DNA of 64,000 nucleotides from Norana najaformis (GCA_964023275.1 OZ029914.1:41457924-41521923), one strand, 5' to 3'. Counted from the first letter of the stretch, positions 46,001 through 55,975 are shown. The notes: a model not told the origin generated them from the letters alone. Translations and numbers: made by a program.

Positions 46001-46724
46001 CGCGTTACAGTATGTTATAGTTAATGATTTATCCTGTGCTTCAAAGGCAGGTGATAGTAGGAAAGTGGACTCATGAGCCCAATGTAATGATGAGTTGCTA
46101 TTGTTTATTCTGAGGTCGAAATAGAAAGCAGAATGTTCCTGCGATTGCTTCAATCAAAGGGCCTCCAGCTCAGGAATCTTGTTTCTGGTGATCATTGTAC
46201 AATAAGGCTTTTAACCAATAACCGTTTGAATTCTTCACCATAGAACCATTAATAATCTATCACGCATCAATTTGTCGCTAGCCATCCCCCCAGAACTGGA
46301 CATAGACTGGAGTCGCTATGAATAATCAATGTACTGTAATTCTATAGAGTTGATTGAATAGCTTACATTTAGAAAACATCACTTATTGTATGGCGCAAGA
46401 TAATGCCACTGTACTGATTACATACAGTTCTATTACTTTTTTCAGATAACTCTTGGATTCAAACAGTATCATTATGCCTGTCTCACGTACACATCGGCAG
46501 CAAATGTCGCTCTCATTATTGGGCTAATCGTGGGGTTGGCCGGATTTTTCCTTTTTCTGATCATTTTGATTGTTTGCATCGTCAGATGCTGCAGTAGAAA
46601 ATCAAGTAAAGAAACCGACAATCACTATGACTCTGGAATACAGGAAATCAGAGAACCACACTATGATAACGCTGTACAGCTCGAATCACGCGATTACGAC
46701 GTGTATTTGAGACCGCAATGTTAG
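34017..46724 (+). CDS. Ig-IPT single-pass receptor, copy D (complete, 10 exons)
   Basis: Exons: 34017-34062, 35598-35918, 37828-38196, 38629-38886, 41341-41488, 42339-42515, 42951-43074, 44482-44871, 45836-46009, 46446-46724. Total 2,286 nt, 761 aa, all GT-AG, same phases as copy B. The domain order is as in B: signal peptide, Ig1, atypical Ig-like module 2, Ig3, three IPT repeats with RRKR at 538-541, helix about 690-715, 46-residue tail. Distal Ig modules diverge strongly from B while Ig3 is nearly identical. The tail belongs to the A/C type (HYDNAV, DYDVYL). The two independent, fully open models are the best evidence that the family is functional. Confidence 0.82.
34063..35597 (+). other. 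Intron 1 of copy D
   Basis: Near-identical to B for about 0.8 kb, then gradually more divergent. No element is seen apart from short ATGT runs. Confidence 0.65.
35598..35918 (+). CDS. Copy D exon 2: Ig-like domain 1
   Basis: 107 codons. Core LSMTC, ISWYF and AGTFTC are kept. Variable positions cluster in the strands and loops between the first Cys and the TENASN region, for example ATYENLTN against AITEKQIN in B, which creates an extra N-glycosylation sequon here (NLT). Confidence 0.85.
35919..37827 (+). repeat. Intron 2 of copy D: TCTCG blocks and LINE fragment
   Basis: TCTCG-rich blocks at 36,176-36,310 and 37,670-37,780 and a LINE 3' fragment at 36,545-36,905, as in copy B. AT-rich DNA lies between, with nothing else recognised. 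Confidence 0.55.
36545..36905 (+). mobile_element. LINE 3' fragment in intron 2 of D
   Basis: Same RTE-like C-terminal tail as at 14,425-14,790 (VDHVTNEELRARPATVHVPV, GFRLSTAWNKPQDKKAW), with independent frameshifts. Confidence 0.68.
37828..38196 (+). CDS. Copy D exon 3: Ig-like module 2
   Basis: 123 codons, one more than B (an Asp before ELLENC). It has an additional Cys (RLRCDLYF in D) not found in B. An in-phase GTGAGT at 38,170 could serve as an alternative donor, shortening the exon by 9 codons. Confidence 0.75.
38197..38628 (+). other. Intron 3 of copy D
   Basis: 432 bp aligned along its length with the B intron. No element is seen. Confidence 0.7.
38629..38886 (+). CDS. Copy D exon 4: Ig-like domain 3
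   Basis: 86 codons, canonical Cys-Trp-Cys core. Differs from B at only two residues (N for Y and T for M). Confidence 0.83.
38887..41340 (+). repeat. Intron 4 of copy D with CR1/L2-like LINE
   Basis: Contains the counterpart of the B-intron LINE at about 39,080-40,690. The remainder (40,690-41,340) is plain intron. Confidence 0.7.
39080..40690 (+). mobile_element. Decayed CR1/L2-like LINE, D copy
   Basis: FETVTDAELKLLLLSSPTKK, AEGHLNGQKRAVIRPYLKKP, RKGHSTQTVMFRLISDIC, WLRSFLDGRTMNMELG, SQWSVLGSLLYIMYTAHF and HQYADDVQLYSTCH give a better-preserved reverse transcriptase than in B. A deletion removes part of the C-terminal region near 40,380-40,480. Confidence 0.82.
41341..41488 (+). CDS. Copy D exon 5: IPT repeat 1, first half
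   Basis: 148 nt, phase 1 to 2. PLYGPIAGGTKVTITLNS; donor AG|GTCAGT. Seven of 49 residues differ from B. Confidence 0.8.
41489..42338 (+). other. Intron 5 of copy D
   Basis: 850 bp, half the size of the B intron because about 0.77 kb is absent. The tRNA-like relic is at 41,705-41,810. Confidence 0.6.
42339..42515 (+). CDS. Copy D exon 6: IPT repeat 1 end and repeat 2 start
   Basis: 177 nt, phase 2 to 2. The final 28 residues (from NISTNLSF to SSFVV) are identical to B. Confidence 0.8.
42516..42950 (+). other. Intron 6 of copy D
   Basis: 435 bp, longer than in B because of a SINE at 42,741-42,930. The rest aligns with B. Confidence 0.7.
42741..42930 (+). mobile_element. D-specific tRNA-Thr-like SINE in intron 6
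   Basis: CCACGGTAGCATACTGGTGA, GAGCGCTCGGCTTGTAACGC and GGGTTCGAATC form the best tRNA-like head in the window, followed by ACCTTGAGCAAGTCCCTCAC. Absent from the same site in B, so it inserted after the B/D split, or B lost it. Confidence 0.72.
42951..43074 (+). CDS. Copy D exon 7: IPT repeat 2 core
   Basis: 124 nt, phase 2 to 0. TGGTLVTAIGTQL. Eight of 41 residues differ from B. Confidence 0.8.
43075..44481 (+). repeat. Intron 7 of copy D
   Basis: (ATGT)n at 43,236-43,430 and a type 2 SINE at 43,804-44,040. The dispersed repeat found in A and B at this place is mostly deleted, since sequence equivalent to 22,190-22,410 is missing. No other element. Confidence 0.65.
44482..44871 (+). CDS. 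Copy D exon 8: IPT 2/3 region with multibasic site
   Basis: 130 codons. TCRMPSINIP, LSRRKRYLS and VGFILDGYRKYENINDVLP. Closer to A than to B. Confidence 0.82.
44872..45835 (+). repeat. Intron 8 of copy D with LINE 3' end
   Basis: At 45,238-45,640 a SINE-like TATAGCGCC segment is followed by a CR1/L2-like C-terminus (SRSLRSSVQGDLAVPLARTT, RRRSFAIAGPASWN) and the tail TTTACAATTACGATTACGATG. This shows the ATTACG tail belongs to that LINE family. Copy A retains a deleted version. Confidence 0.65.
45836..46009 (+). CDS. Copy D exon 9: IPT repeat 3
   Basis: 58 codons, phase 0 to 0. GKHMTRGCRMADYLVQVGGD; CRPPKVKP; donor ACA|GTATGT. Confidence 0.8.
46010..46445 (+). other. Intron 9 of copy D
   Basis: 436 bp aligned with A and C. 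No element is seen. Confidence 0.7.
46446..46724 (+). CDS. Copy D exon 10: membrane helix and tyrosine tail
   Basis: 92 codons plus stop. ITLGFKQYHYACLTYTS, helix VALIIGLIVGLAGFF..., then RCCSRKSSK and a tail with HYDSGI, HYDNAV (YxN, Grb2-SH2 type) and DYDVYLRP. It stops before the extension found in copy A. Confidence 0.8.
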   Translation: MTLGFKQYHYACLTYTSAANVALIIGLIVGLAGFFLFLIILIVCIVRCCSRKSSKETDNHYDSGIQEIREPHYDNAVQLESRDYDVYLRPQC

Positions 46725-48388
46725 GGACTCTATATTGCCAAACGAAGGATAACTTATTTCTGCTGAGAATTTTACAGCAATTAATATTTCAGTTCATGCA
46801 CTTGCATTAGACGGAATTTTAATTCTCTGTATGTCATCTCATGAATCGTTTAGGCGCCCTCGAAGCGCATTGCTGCCATTTTGTTGAATGAGATTGTTTG
46901 AACAGTATTGAAAAGAGACGCTATGCAAACATAAGTATTCCTAAATTCATATTGAGTACTTTATATTGAAGCTGAAGCCAAGTTCTGTGAAGCTATTAAG
47001 AAAATCAACATAATATTTAACAAGTGCATTATTAACTCCAAAAATATTATAACATCTTACTTCCCTGAATCAGAGATGTAGAAAATGTTAAATAATAATT
47101 AATACTAAATTGATCAAAAACAAAGTAAAAATCTGCAATATCTAATAATTGACTATCTCTTGTTTGACTATTACATCCTGTGTAAATTACTAACATAGAA
47201 ATAACCTGTGGTGTGTTTAACTATTATGGTTACGGAAATCATGTTGTATTTTATTGCTAAATATGACACAATTTGCATTATTATAAATACCCGAGAATAA
47301 AATATCATAACGCTGTACAGTAAAATGAAAGTTATTTGACTGCTGCTGATTACTCTTACCAAAAATACTGGAATCTTATTCCTCCTCTTGCAGCTAATTA
47401 ATAAAAATAATATTATTTTCGGGTTTTCGTAATATGCTGAAATAGGTGTGCATAAAAAGGTGATCTAGCTCTATAGGCCTAGCGAAATCGTTTTGATTAA
47501 ACACTGTAGGCTGTGCTTAATGCTCTCTGTTATTTGCATGCACTAAATATCAAATGAGCTCACTTGTTAAAAATTCCAGACTTACAATGTAACGTGATAA
47601 GTCTACTTTAACTATTTACCACCAAGGATCGGCACATGTTTCCACACACCATACCTATGTTTTGTCATTTGTATTACATAGTCTTTAGCATTTCTTTATA
47701 AACTGTGACATATTTGACATTAATTCACTATCACAGCAATCACTGCGAAACGTGTATGACCAAAATACCGTAAGTGCATCTCATTAACTGGTTGTGACAG
47801 GACTCCATCGCCACTGTTGAAAGTTTCGCCTACAGTTACCTGAGCTGTTTGTCATAGTTTCAGCCATATGTTACAAATTTGTCTCAGCAGACGCACAGAC
47901 CATGACCATTCTGAGTTAAAGCAGTTAAGTGACTACGTATGAATATTGCCATTGATTAATCATATAGGCATGCACTGTCTCATTTTAAAAGTGCCACTAT
48001 TACTGCTAACTTAATCTTAACACTATTGCAAATCTTTGAAAGCATAAGTGTTTTATCCCGGACGCATTTCCATATTTAATGGCATATGCCAAAAATTCTC
48101 CACAGCACTTGTAACACTTCTTATGCAGTCACGTAATACTGACAGCATTTAAATTGTCAAATCAACCCTTCAAGTGCCAGATTAAAAATCCATTTTCGCA
48201 GAATATTGAAGGCTATATTCAGCAGACATTCATTTTCGGCAGACATTGAAGTTGCTGTGCAGCATCAGTACTGTCAAAAGCAGAACTTGCTTCTCCATAT
48301 ACCGATTTAGTCTTCATCTGTTAAAGTGTAGCCCTAAATACTGTGAAAATAGCGTCAGTCAGCTAATGGAACTTGTGGTCTATTGAAT
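46725..48388 (+). repeat. 3' flank of copy D and array spacer block, copy 4
   Basis: The first 0.5 kb match the flank of A. From about 47,290 the spacer block follows directly. AATAAA at 47,296-47,301 is a distant polyadenylation candidate. No gene. Confidence 0.55.
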
Positions 48389-48565
48389 GGGACATGATAG
48401 CCGAATAGTTAATTAGAGCGGTCGGCTTGTAGCGCGGAGAGTAACAGGTTCGAGCCTACCCAGAAAAGGTTACTGTGTAGGAATCTTAAATTATTGCTAA
48501 GCGCCACCGTTTAATACTAAGTGACGCTTAAAATGCAGATAGTGACGCTTAAAATGCAGAAATAA
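48389..48565 (+). mobile_element. tRNA-Thr-like SINE upstream of E
   Basis: A more degenerate counterpart of 10,893-11,065 (GCGGTCGGCTTGTAGCGCGG, AGGTTCGAGCC). The CORE-like segment is partly deleted. The spacer 48,566-48,924 shows no further element. Confidence 0.6.
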
Positions 48566-48924
48566 TAATAATATTCCTTTGACACATCAATCGGTAATCA
48601 ACGGAGATTTATGTTGTTCAGTGTAATTGTGGCACTTAGGCCTATTTGTTTCACACGATCATGAGGTCAAACTTTTGTGCTTTACAAAAATTGCATACTA
48701 TTATAACGAAAAAACGTTTCGAGACGTTTGATGTAAAAAATTTTTAAAATTAAATAATGAATGATATTGTGTTAAAATTTAGAATGACACTTTTTCATCG
48801 GTATACCCATACATCGTTGCACATTTGCTTTTTGCCTTTTCAAGAGTATCTGATTTTTCTATGGGATCCCGTTTCGGAAAATCCAATAGAGAATAAAGAA
48901 CCGACATTTTAGAAGGTTCATACC

Positions 48925-49090
48925 GTGGGTATGTATGATTGTATGCATATATATCCATGTATGTATGTATGTGTGTATATATGTCTATGTAGACCTATGT
49001 ATGTGTGCATGTATGTATGTATATATGCATGTATCCATATATACATGTTTAAGTGCATTTATATATATATAAGAATGTATATAAAAGAAT
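48925..49090 (+). repeat. (ATGT)n-rich microsatellite upstream of E
   Basis: Same position relative to exon 1 as in B and D. The 5' flank between here and 49,366 is recognisably homologous but more diverged. Confidence 0.8.
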
Positions 49091-49366
49091 CTATCAGTAT
49101 ATTTGTAGAGCGTCTTCAAAGATCGTGTCAAAGACGGTCCTCGTCACAATGCAGATCGTGAGAATTCGGTAAGAGAGTAAAGGTCGTATATAGAGGTCAA
49201 TCAAATTTGATGCAGCTATTTTGAGCTTGCGTTAGTAAATCATAAATGCAAGGCTATGGAGGAAGTAAACACACCTGTAGATTTACCTGCTTATATAGTC
49301 TAATACGTGAATGCTATGCAGAAGAAGGCAGTTTTCATATTCAAGTATCGCTGAATAAGTAATAGA

Positions 49367-49412
49367 ATGGGAAAACGTTTGATAATAACAACGCTATTAA
49401 CCATTATCTACG
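49367..49412 (+). CDS. Copy E exon 1: signal peptide, orphan at the array edge
   Basis: 46 nt, MGKRLIITTLLTIIYG, phase 1 donor G|GTAAGA, good start context. Homology to intron 1 continues only to about 49,555. No later exon of the family lies in the window, so it is either a dead end of the array or a gene with a very long first intron. Confidence 0.55.
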
Positions 49413-49555
49413 GTAAGATATGAGCATTGATATTTACGTTGGTTTTGTACTTGAGTTCAATTAAATGTTTTAGCTTATTGATGCGCAGGTATACCCACTA
49501 ATATTGTACTGGAGCGGCTGTAGGTCGAATTAAGAAGATGAGAGGTGTTGTCATA

Positions 49556-50183
49556 GTATTTATGAAGATTCGTAGGTCTGATGATCAATTTTCGGTTTCA
49601 TCCTAAAAACGATTATTACTTCATCGTCATCGTTTCATTTTATTGCTCCACACACACACAAGAAAAAACAACAGCATAAAACATAGTACATTAAAATTCA
49701 TGTGGGATACAACAGGCAGAAAGCAAGAACCATGTTCCGCTTATTAGGGACGCCTACGTCACATGAATTGCTATTTGAAGTGACAAATTATCAACTTAAC
49801 AAACAGGCCTATAGTTCAACTGGACTTGAGCAAACAGATCCTTTGTAACAAGAACCAAAAACTTAACTAACAAAATGAATTAGGTAATTCACATGAATTT
49901 ACTTATTGTGTTTTTTCTGGTTGCCGATGTTACCTTATTACTTAATTAACTGCACAATACGAAATTTCTAAACTACTGGTTGTTTCTAAAAATATAAGGT
50001 AGAAAGTGTACCAAATTTAGGCGAAGGACATATTAAAACTCCTCTAAAGGCCTAGATAGTTGATACGGATAAAAATACACAAGGAACTTACGTGCTACTC
50101 TTGCTAGCCAAGGCAAAGACCAATTTGATCAAAACTGTTCCTGGCATCATCAGTTATATTTTACTAACGAGTAGTCTAAATAT
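49556..50183 (+). other. Boundary DNA right of the array
   Basis: No homology with the array and no recognised element, apart from a short CACACA run near 49,650. The last bases, AGTCTAAATAT at 50,173-50,183, form the left copy of a target-site duplication. Confidence 0.5.
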
Positions 50184-50454
50184 CTAAATATCTGTGGGCA
50201 GAGCTGTAACTGCTACACAGCGGGTCGCAGGTGGCGGATAGCGAAAAGCCATCAGTACTGATGGTTAGCTGCGAAATAAGCAGGCTTCTGCCTGACGAAT
50301 AAGCAGTCCCGGACCAAACAGCGGTGGCACTCAACAGGGCCAGGGTGGGATGTGTAGTGATAAAAAATGCCCTGCAAAGCCTGAAGACGAGGCCATGTCG
50401 AGCGAATGGAGACCGCTTAAAGTCTTCGGTCAATAAGAACACTGGGCAGCAGCG

Positions 50455-51420
50455 GTGTGGAGGCGCGACTTTGGCGGAAGAATTCCACGTGGATCAACGG
50501 CAAAGGTTTGCACAACAGTATCTACTGAACTGCGGTCAGAAGAGGATTTGGGGCCCACTGACTATACAACCCCAGCGCGTACCATGAAAAGACGACGTCA
50601 GTTTAATGTTATGGGTGGTGGTTTTGATCCCTCCAGGAAATTGACCACCCTATGTGCTACTGGAGGAGGGAAGAGCAAGGCTCTGAACGACATGGCAAGT
50701 GATGATGTTGTCGGCCTAAACCCTGAGTCAGGAGGGCTGATGTCGGACGATTGCCGGGGAAAACGGAGCCGAGTGAACCTACGTTACAACATGCGGGTGA
50801 CAACATGGAACGTGCAGACGCTGTTCCAGGCCGGGAAACTGGCAAATGTCACTGGAGAGATGAGTAAGTGTGGGGTGGCGATAATGGGCATCGCGGAGGC
50901 CAGATGGACAGGCAGGGGCTGTTTTACCAGCGAGTCGGATGAAGTGGTGGTGTACTCAGGTGGAGACACCCATGATAAAGGAGTGGCCATCATTCTTTCT
51001 AAGGAGGTGAAGAGCGGACTGATGGAATACCGTACAATATCAAGCAGGATTGTATATGTCAGGATGAGAGCTTCACCGATTAATATCTCCATATATCAAA
51101 TATATGCACCGACAATGGCGACGGAAGAAAATATAAGAGAGAGTTTCTATCTACAGCTGGAGGAGGAAATGGGCAAGGCACCTAGGAAAGACATGATGGT
51201 AGTAATGGGTGATTACAATGCCAAGGTGGGAGATGAATTGACAGAGGAAGTAGGAGGAGGTTACGGACTGGGCGCTATGAATGACAATGGTGAAAGGGTT
51301 ATAAACTTCTGCTTGGAGAACAAACTGGTCATCACAAACACTATGTTTAAGCACCACAAGCGTAGGAGATGCACTTGGAACTCGCCTGATGGACACACGA
51401 AGAACCAGATTATATTATGA
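50455..51420 (+). pseudogene. RTE endonuclease part
   Basis: MRVTTWNVQTLFQAGKL and GIAEARW hold the Asn and Glu of the APE-type active site. YAPTMAT, VVMGDYNAKVG and NTMFKHHKRRRCTWNSPDG follow in order. The frame breaks after KNQI, where a GATTGATT-like stretch seems to have lost one GATT, removing the I-D-Y-I motif and ending the ORF. The N-terminal part before about 50,750 is weakly conserved in such elements and may be UTR. Probably not functional. Confidence 0.8.
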
Positions 51421-53666
51421 TCTCAAAAAGATTCCGGAAATGCGTCACAAATTCCAGAGCCTATCCGGGAGCAGATTGTGGGTCGGATCACAACATGGTG
51501 GGAGCGGATCTGAGACTGAGATTCAGGAGACATGGAAGAGCAGAGCATAGAACTGTATATGACCTGGACAAGCTCCAGGACAGTGCTGTCAGCGAACAGT
51601 ACACAGTAGAAGTGAGCAACAGATTTGCGGCACTACTGGAATGTGTGGAAGAGAAGACTCCGGATGTACTGTGGGAAGACATCAAAAAAGAGACAAAGGC
51701 AACAGCAGATAGATGGCTGGGGAAAAAGAAGAAGAGTAAAAACGAACCCTGGATGACACTGGAAACTTTGAAACTGATTGAAGTAAGAAGAAATTTGAAA
51801 TCAGAAAAGAATAGAACCAAAGAGGGCCAGAGAGCATACAAAGAGGCAAAAAGTGAAGTGCAGAGATACTGCAGGAGGGACAAAAAAGAGTGGATGGAAC
51901 AACAATGCGGAGACATTGAAGACAATATGAAAAGAGGGAACACAAAGAGAGCTTACGAGGTGCTAAAAAAGCTCCGTCAAGATATGACATCTAAGCAAAG
52001 GAACATCGAGGATGAGAAAGGAAGGTTGTTGTCGGATATGGAGAGTATAAAAAGAAGATGGAAACAATACACAGAAGAGCTGTATAAGGATGAAAACCGG
52101 GAGGAAGGGACGGAAGATAGCGCATTGGGAGATGATGGATATAGGGCGATTCCAATGATGATACTGATGGATGAGGTCAGGGACGCAATCAAGAGGCTCC
52201 CAAGAGGTAAGGCTACGGGAGTGGATGAACTACCGGCAGAGCTATGGAAAGTGGACAGCGATGAGGTAGTGGCAGTCTTCTGTAGACTGTGTAACAGGAT
52301 ATTGGAAAGTGAGGAATGGCCAGAGGACTGGGTTAAGTCAATTTTCATCACAATACCGAAAGTCAAAGGTACAACGAAATGCGAGGAACATAGGACTATT
52401 GCATTAATCAGTCATGCAAGCAAAATAATGCTCAGAGTCTTGCTTTGCAGAATGCAGAAGACGGCGGATGAAGAGTTAGCGGATGTACAGATGGGTTTCA
52501 GGAAAGGCGTGGGTACGAGGGATCAAATACTCAACCTGAGGATTATCATCGAAAAGGCAAGAGAGCATCAAACACCTTTATACATGGCTTTCATAGATTA
52601 CAAAAAGGTTTTTGACTCAGTTAAACACGGGAAACTATGGAAAGTGCTAAAAGAAATGGGTATGAACAACCAAGTTGTGGAAACACTTAGAATCCTCTAC
52701 GACAATCAACAGGCGGCAGTCCGCATAGAGAAGGAAATTACAGATTGGTTCAGAATTGGAAAAGGGGTGAGACAGGGATGCTTGATATCGCCAATGTCGT
52801 TTAACAGCTACTCGGAGGAGGTGATGAGAGAATCTGCCGACGAACTTACGTGGATTTGTGTAACAATAAGCGGGAGAACGATAAATAACTTGCGATATGC
52901 GGATGACATTGTGCTGATTGCGACGTCAAGAGAAAAGCTCCAACAGCTGCTGGACAGAGTCAACGAGGCGTCAATTAACTATGGACTGGAAATCAATACC
53001 AAGAAAACAAAGGTGATGGTAGTGGACAGAGAACATGAAAGAATTACGATCATGTGTAATGGTGCAGTCCTGGAACAGGTGAAGTCTTTCAGATACCTGG
53101 GTGCTGTGATAGAGCAATCTGGAGATGGGGGCAGAGAAATAAGAGCCAGATTGGGGATGGCGCGCACGATCATGAGCTCGCTTGCAGTGATCTGGAGGGA
53201 CAGGGCTCTGGGAACCTGGCTGAAACTAAGGCTCGTAAGCGCACTGGTGTGGTCGGTGGCGCTGAATGGGTGTGAGACCTGGACACTGCGGAAAGAAGAC
53301 AGAAGAAGAATAACAGCGTTCGAAATGACGACGTACAGGAGGATGCTGAGGGTCAATTGGAGTGAGCACAGGACAAATGAGTCGATTCTGGAAGAGCTGA
53401 GGCCGGAGCGACGCCTGCTGGAGGTGGTGATGAGCAGAAAGCTGGGCTACTTTGGACATATGATTAGAGCAGACAATCTACCGGCCTTCATATGCCAGGG
53501 ATATATGGAGGGAAAAAGACCTCGGGGAAGACCGAGAAGGCGCTGGAGGGACGACGTGACGGAGTGGATGGGGATGTCGATGGCGGACTGCACAAGGAAT
53601 GCAAGAGACAGAACTAAGTGGAGAAGACTGACGTCGTTGGCCATGGTCTCCGATCCGCAGCAATGA
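51417..53666 (+). pseudogene. RTE reverse transcriptase part
   Basis: Opens with the end of the endonuclease (GADCGSDHNMVGADLRLRF, the catalytic S-D-H). An open 749-codon frame follows with reverse transcriptase motifs: KATGVDELPAELWK, MGFRKGVGTRDQI, AFIDYKKVFDSVKHGKLW, GVRQGCLISPMSFN, RYADDIVLIA. It closes with FRYLGAVI, NGCETWTLRKED, YFGHMIRADN and RPRGRPRRRWRDDV. The frame is intact from 51,417 to the stop at 53,666; only the upstream frameshift separates it from the endonuclease. Confidence 0.85.
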
Positions 53667-53701
53667 GGATGGACAAGACAAGACGAGACAAGTCTAAATA
53701 T

Positions 53702-54214
53702 TGTAAATAAATGTCTCTGGATAAAAGTGGAAAATTTGAACGACTTAATTGTGAGAACAACGAATATGTTTTAGATAATGGACAGTCTCTTAGAAAAACT
53801 ACTATAACACTTTTGGGAATGACAATGATAAAATGCTGCAACCTAGTAGAGGAAGCCCAGACAGCCACGGCTCATTGGGCCCACAGCTGGCCCGCAGTGT
53901 GTCACTTGTGTAAATTTGTGGTCAGCCAAGAGCCCAATGTGGGTCCTACAAAATTGGCTGTCAGGGTAGGTCATGAGGGGGATGGGGTTTATCAGACTAA
54001 GAGCTATGGAAAAATCTTTGATGGCCCATACGACAACGCCATTTTACTTGCGATCGGTGGCAGTATTTCAGCGAACTATGAAAGGGGAGAGAGCATCTGC
54101 CAGTTCTCCAGTTCTGTAATACAAAAGGCTAATACAATTTGTATCTGTTACACAACAGGCTTATACAATTTGTATCTGTGGACCCTGATCCACTTAGTAG
54201 TTGTGTGTATACTG
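53702..54214 (+). repeat. GGGCCCAC-rich repeat stretch
   Basis: TTGGGCCCACAGCTGGCCCG and AGCCCAATGTGGGTCC recur in loosely inverted form. This suggests a short inverted-repeat (MITE-like) element. The open frame through it has no recognisable domain. Confidence 0.35.
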
Positions 54215-54900
54215 TACTGTATGCCTGATCTAACAAAAACATTTCACAGCGTGGGCCATTATAAATTGTTTAAGCAGTTACTTAATAATGGCGTCCTAAT
54301 AATTACAATTGTTGATATAGTCTGTAATTGGTATGGTAAGCTTTTTTGTAGATGTTGGATGGAGTGGTAGCTTGTCTTATAAGTTCCATGTTGGCAGCGG
54401 TGTCAGGCCAGGCAGAACTCTGTCTCATGCACCGTTTAAGCCCTTTATTCATGTATTCGTTGCGAATCTGAAGTGTACTGATGTTGACTGTTACATAAAA
54501 ATATTTCTATGGTTGCTTCTTATATGCGGACGATACGTGTGTGCTCTTATTACTTGGTCTACAAGTCCTGTTGAATGTTTCAAATACGTTTGAAATATAA
54601 CCACCAGTGCACTCTTGAGTTTGATTGAGCTAAGCCTCATTTCATACGGGTTTGTAAAAGTTTTAAGGAAACTGATCCTTTGTTACTGGGTGCGGACCAC
54701 ATTAACTGGGTTGGCTCCTTTAAGTATGCGGGCTTGCATATAAACAGCTAATGCTCGTTGTCGATCCCTTGCAACGGTTGTTCTACCATGTGTGTAATTG
54801 TATTTCGACTTGTGCCTCCATTTTGGATGAGATTCTTTATCTCAATCTACAGGAGAACTAACGTTCGTCCCTAATGACGTACGCCTTTCCTGATTTGACT
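54215..54900 (+). mobile_element. Decayed LINE reverse transcriptase fragment
   Basis: Frames give KTFHSVGHYKLFKQLLNNGV, GVRPGRTLSHAPFKPFIHVF, then LLLGADHINWVGSFKYAGLH. This is the order palm, G-V-R-Q-G, then F-K-Y-L-G of a CR1/jockey-like reverse transcriptase. Many frameshifts. Confidence 0.6.
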
Positions 54901-55847
54901 TTTTTCAGCCAGACAATTGAATGAAGTGAACGTATGCTAGAACACTGCAGTTTCGTCTTATATTTGGTTTCTAAAAAAATGGAAAAGGGTAAAAAGTTGA
55001 ATTACTGGACTGGGCAGATTAAATTTTGTATTCTTATCGAAAGTACGTAGCTGTAAATTTTATTCCCATTTGTTCTTTTTCTCAAATGTTGCTATACGAA
55101 ATATATTGTGGACAAATATATGTTTTTGGAAATGAAAATAACGATAACTGCCTTAAATCGGTATTCGAAAAATAAACACGAGGCCATAAGCCAGATATAA
55201 CCAAGTTCAATGTCCTGCCTACAGCAAGCACAACATTAAAATTTGTTGAACGGGAGCACGCTCTGTTTTCTTTTTTACTTGAGCTGCACTTTGTGTTTCT
55301 GTTGCTTTTTTGCCTTTTGGCGTCAATAAAGGTTTCAATTTAGTACAGTTTTACAAGGCAGTTTGTCGCTGGTTTATTTAGATGGGCCTACAGTTATCAG
55401 GAGGGGATGGAGGTAGACAGAAATGGAGAGTTATAGGTGATTTCTCACAGAGGGGACATTTGCGGAATATTAAAGGGGTAGATGACATGCGCTGAATAGG
55501 TTAGATTTGATTATTTTATGCCACTTGAAGCCTAAACACAAAACACACACGTACATATATTACATAACATAAACTCATTCCTTGTGTTCACAATGATAAA
55601 ACTCCAATCTCAAAAAAAAAACATTCTGTGAAATAGCATCAGTTAGCCTACAAAGCGAATTCTTCTCTTTCTATCATTCCATAATTTCTTCATGCCTTCC
55701 TTTTCCCTTCATGCATTCCTTATTTGATTCCCTCTTTTCATTCTGCTTTTCTTCCATCCTTCCTTTCGTATAACTTGTATCCATATGGCAACACAACTAA
55801 CTAAAAAGAGATTTTTCTGTTACTGTCCGACTGTCTGACTGCCTGAA
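54901..55847 (+). other. Repeat-derived DNA without a gene
   Basis: A LINE-like 3' end may lie near 55,300-55,340 (GGCGTCAATAAAGG), and 55,660-55,780 is TTCC/TTTC-rich. Nothing else recognised. Confidence 0.35.
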
Positions 55848-55975
55848 TCTTGACCTGGCACCGAACCCTCTGGCCTATCGATTTTGTTTTGACTGAGCGC
55901 CTGTGAATAAGCTGGTTCCGGCGACTTAGCTTTCGTTGTGCACTGTAGAAATGTCGAGATTACGATAACGATTGG
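55848..55975 (+). repeat. Dispersed repeat with ATTACG tail
   Basis: TGAATAAGCTGGTTCCGGCG, CTTAGCTTTCGTTGTGC and GAGATTACGATAACGATT match 63,930-64,000 and, without the tail, about 330-470 and 22,215-22,350. It is a short dispersed element present both inside and outside the array. Confidence 0.6.

Larger units (their letters stand above)
50184..53690 (+). mobile_element. Near-full-length RTE-type non-LTR retrotransposon
   Basis: About 3.5 kb with an apurinic-type endonuclease followed by a reverse transcriptase. It ends in a short (GACAA)-like tail and is flanked by AGTCTAAATAT at 50,173-50,183 and 53,691-53,701. Proteins of this type are often annotated as craniofacial development protein 2-like. 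It is by far the best-preserved element here and so the most recent. The coding region is split by a 4-bp loss near 51,409. Confidence 0.82.

Noticed and set aside
51488-53681. Long minus-strand ORFs (for example 151 and 129 codons)
   Set aside because: They are antisense shadows of the RTE reverse transcriptase frame: low-complexity Ser/Leu-rich with no motifs.
53711-54370. 219-codon ORF after the RTE element
   Set aside because: It joins a GGGCCCAC-rich repeat to a frame of a decayed LINE reverse transcriptase. No domain or splice context supports a host gene.
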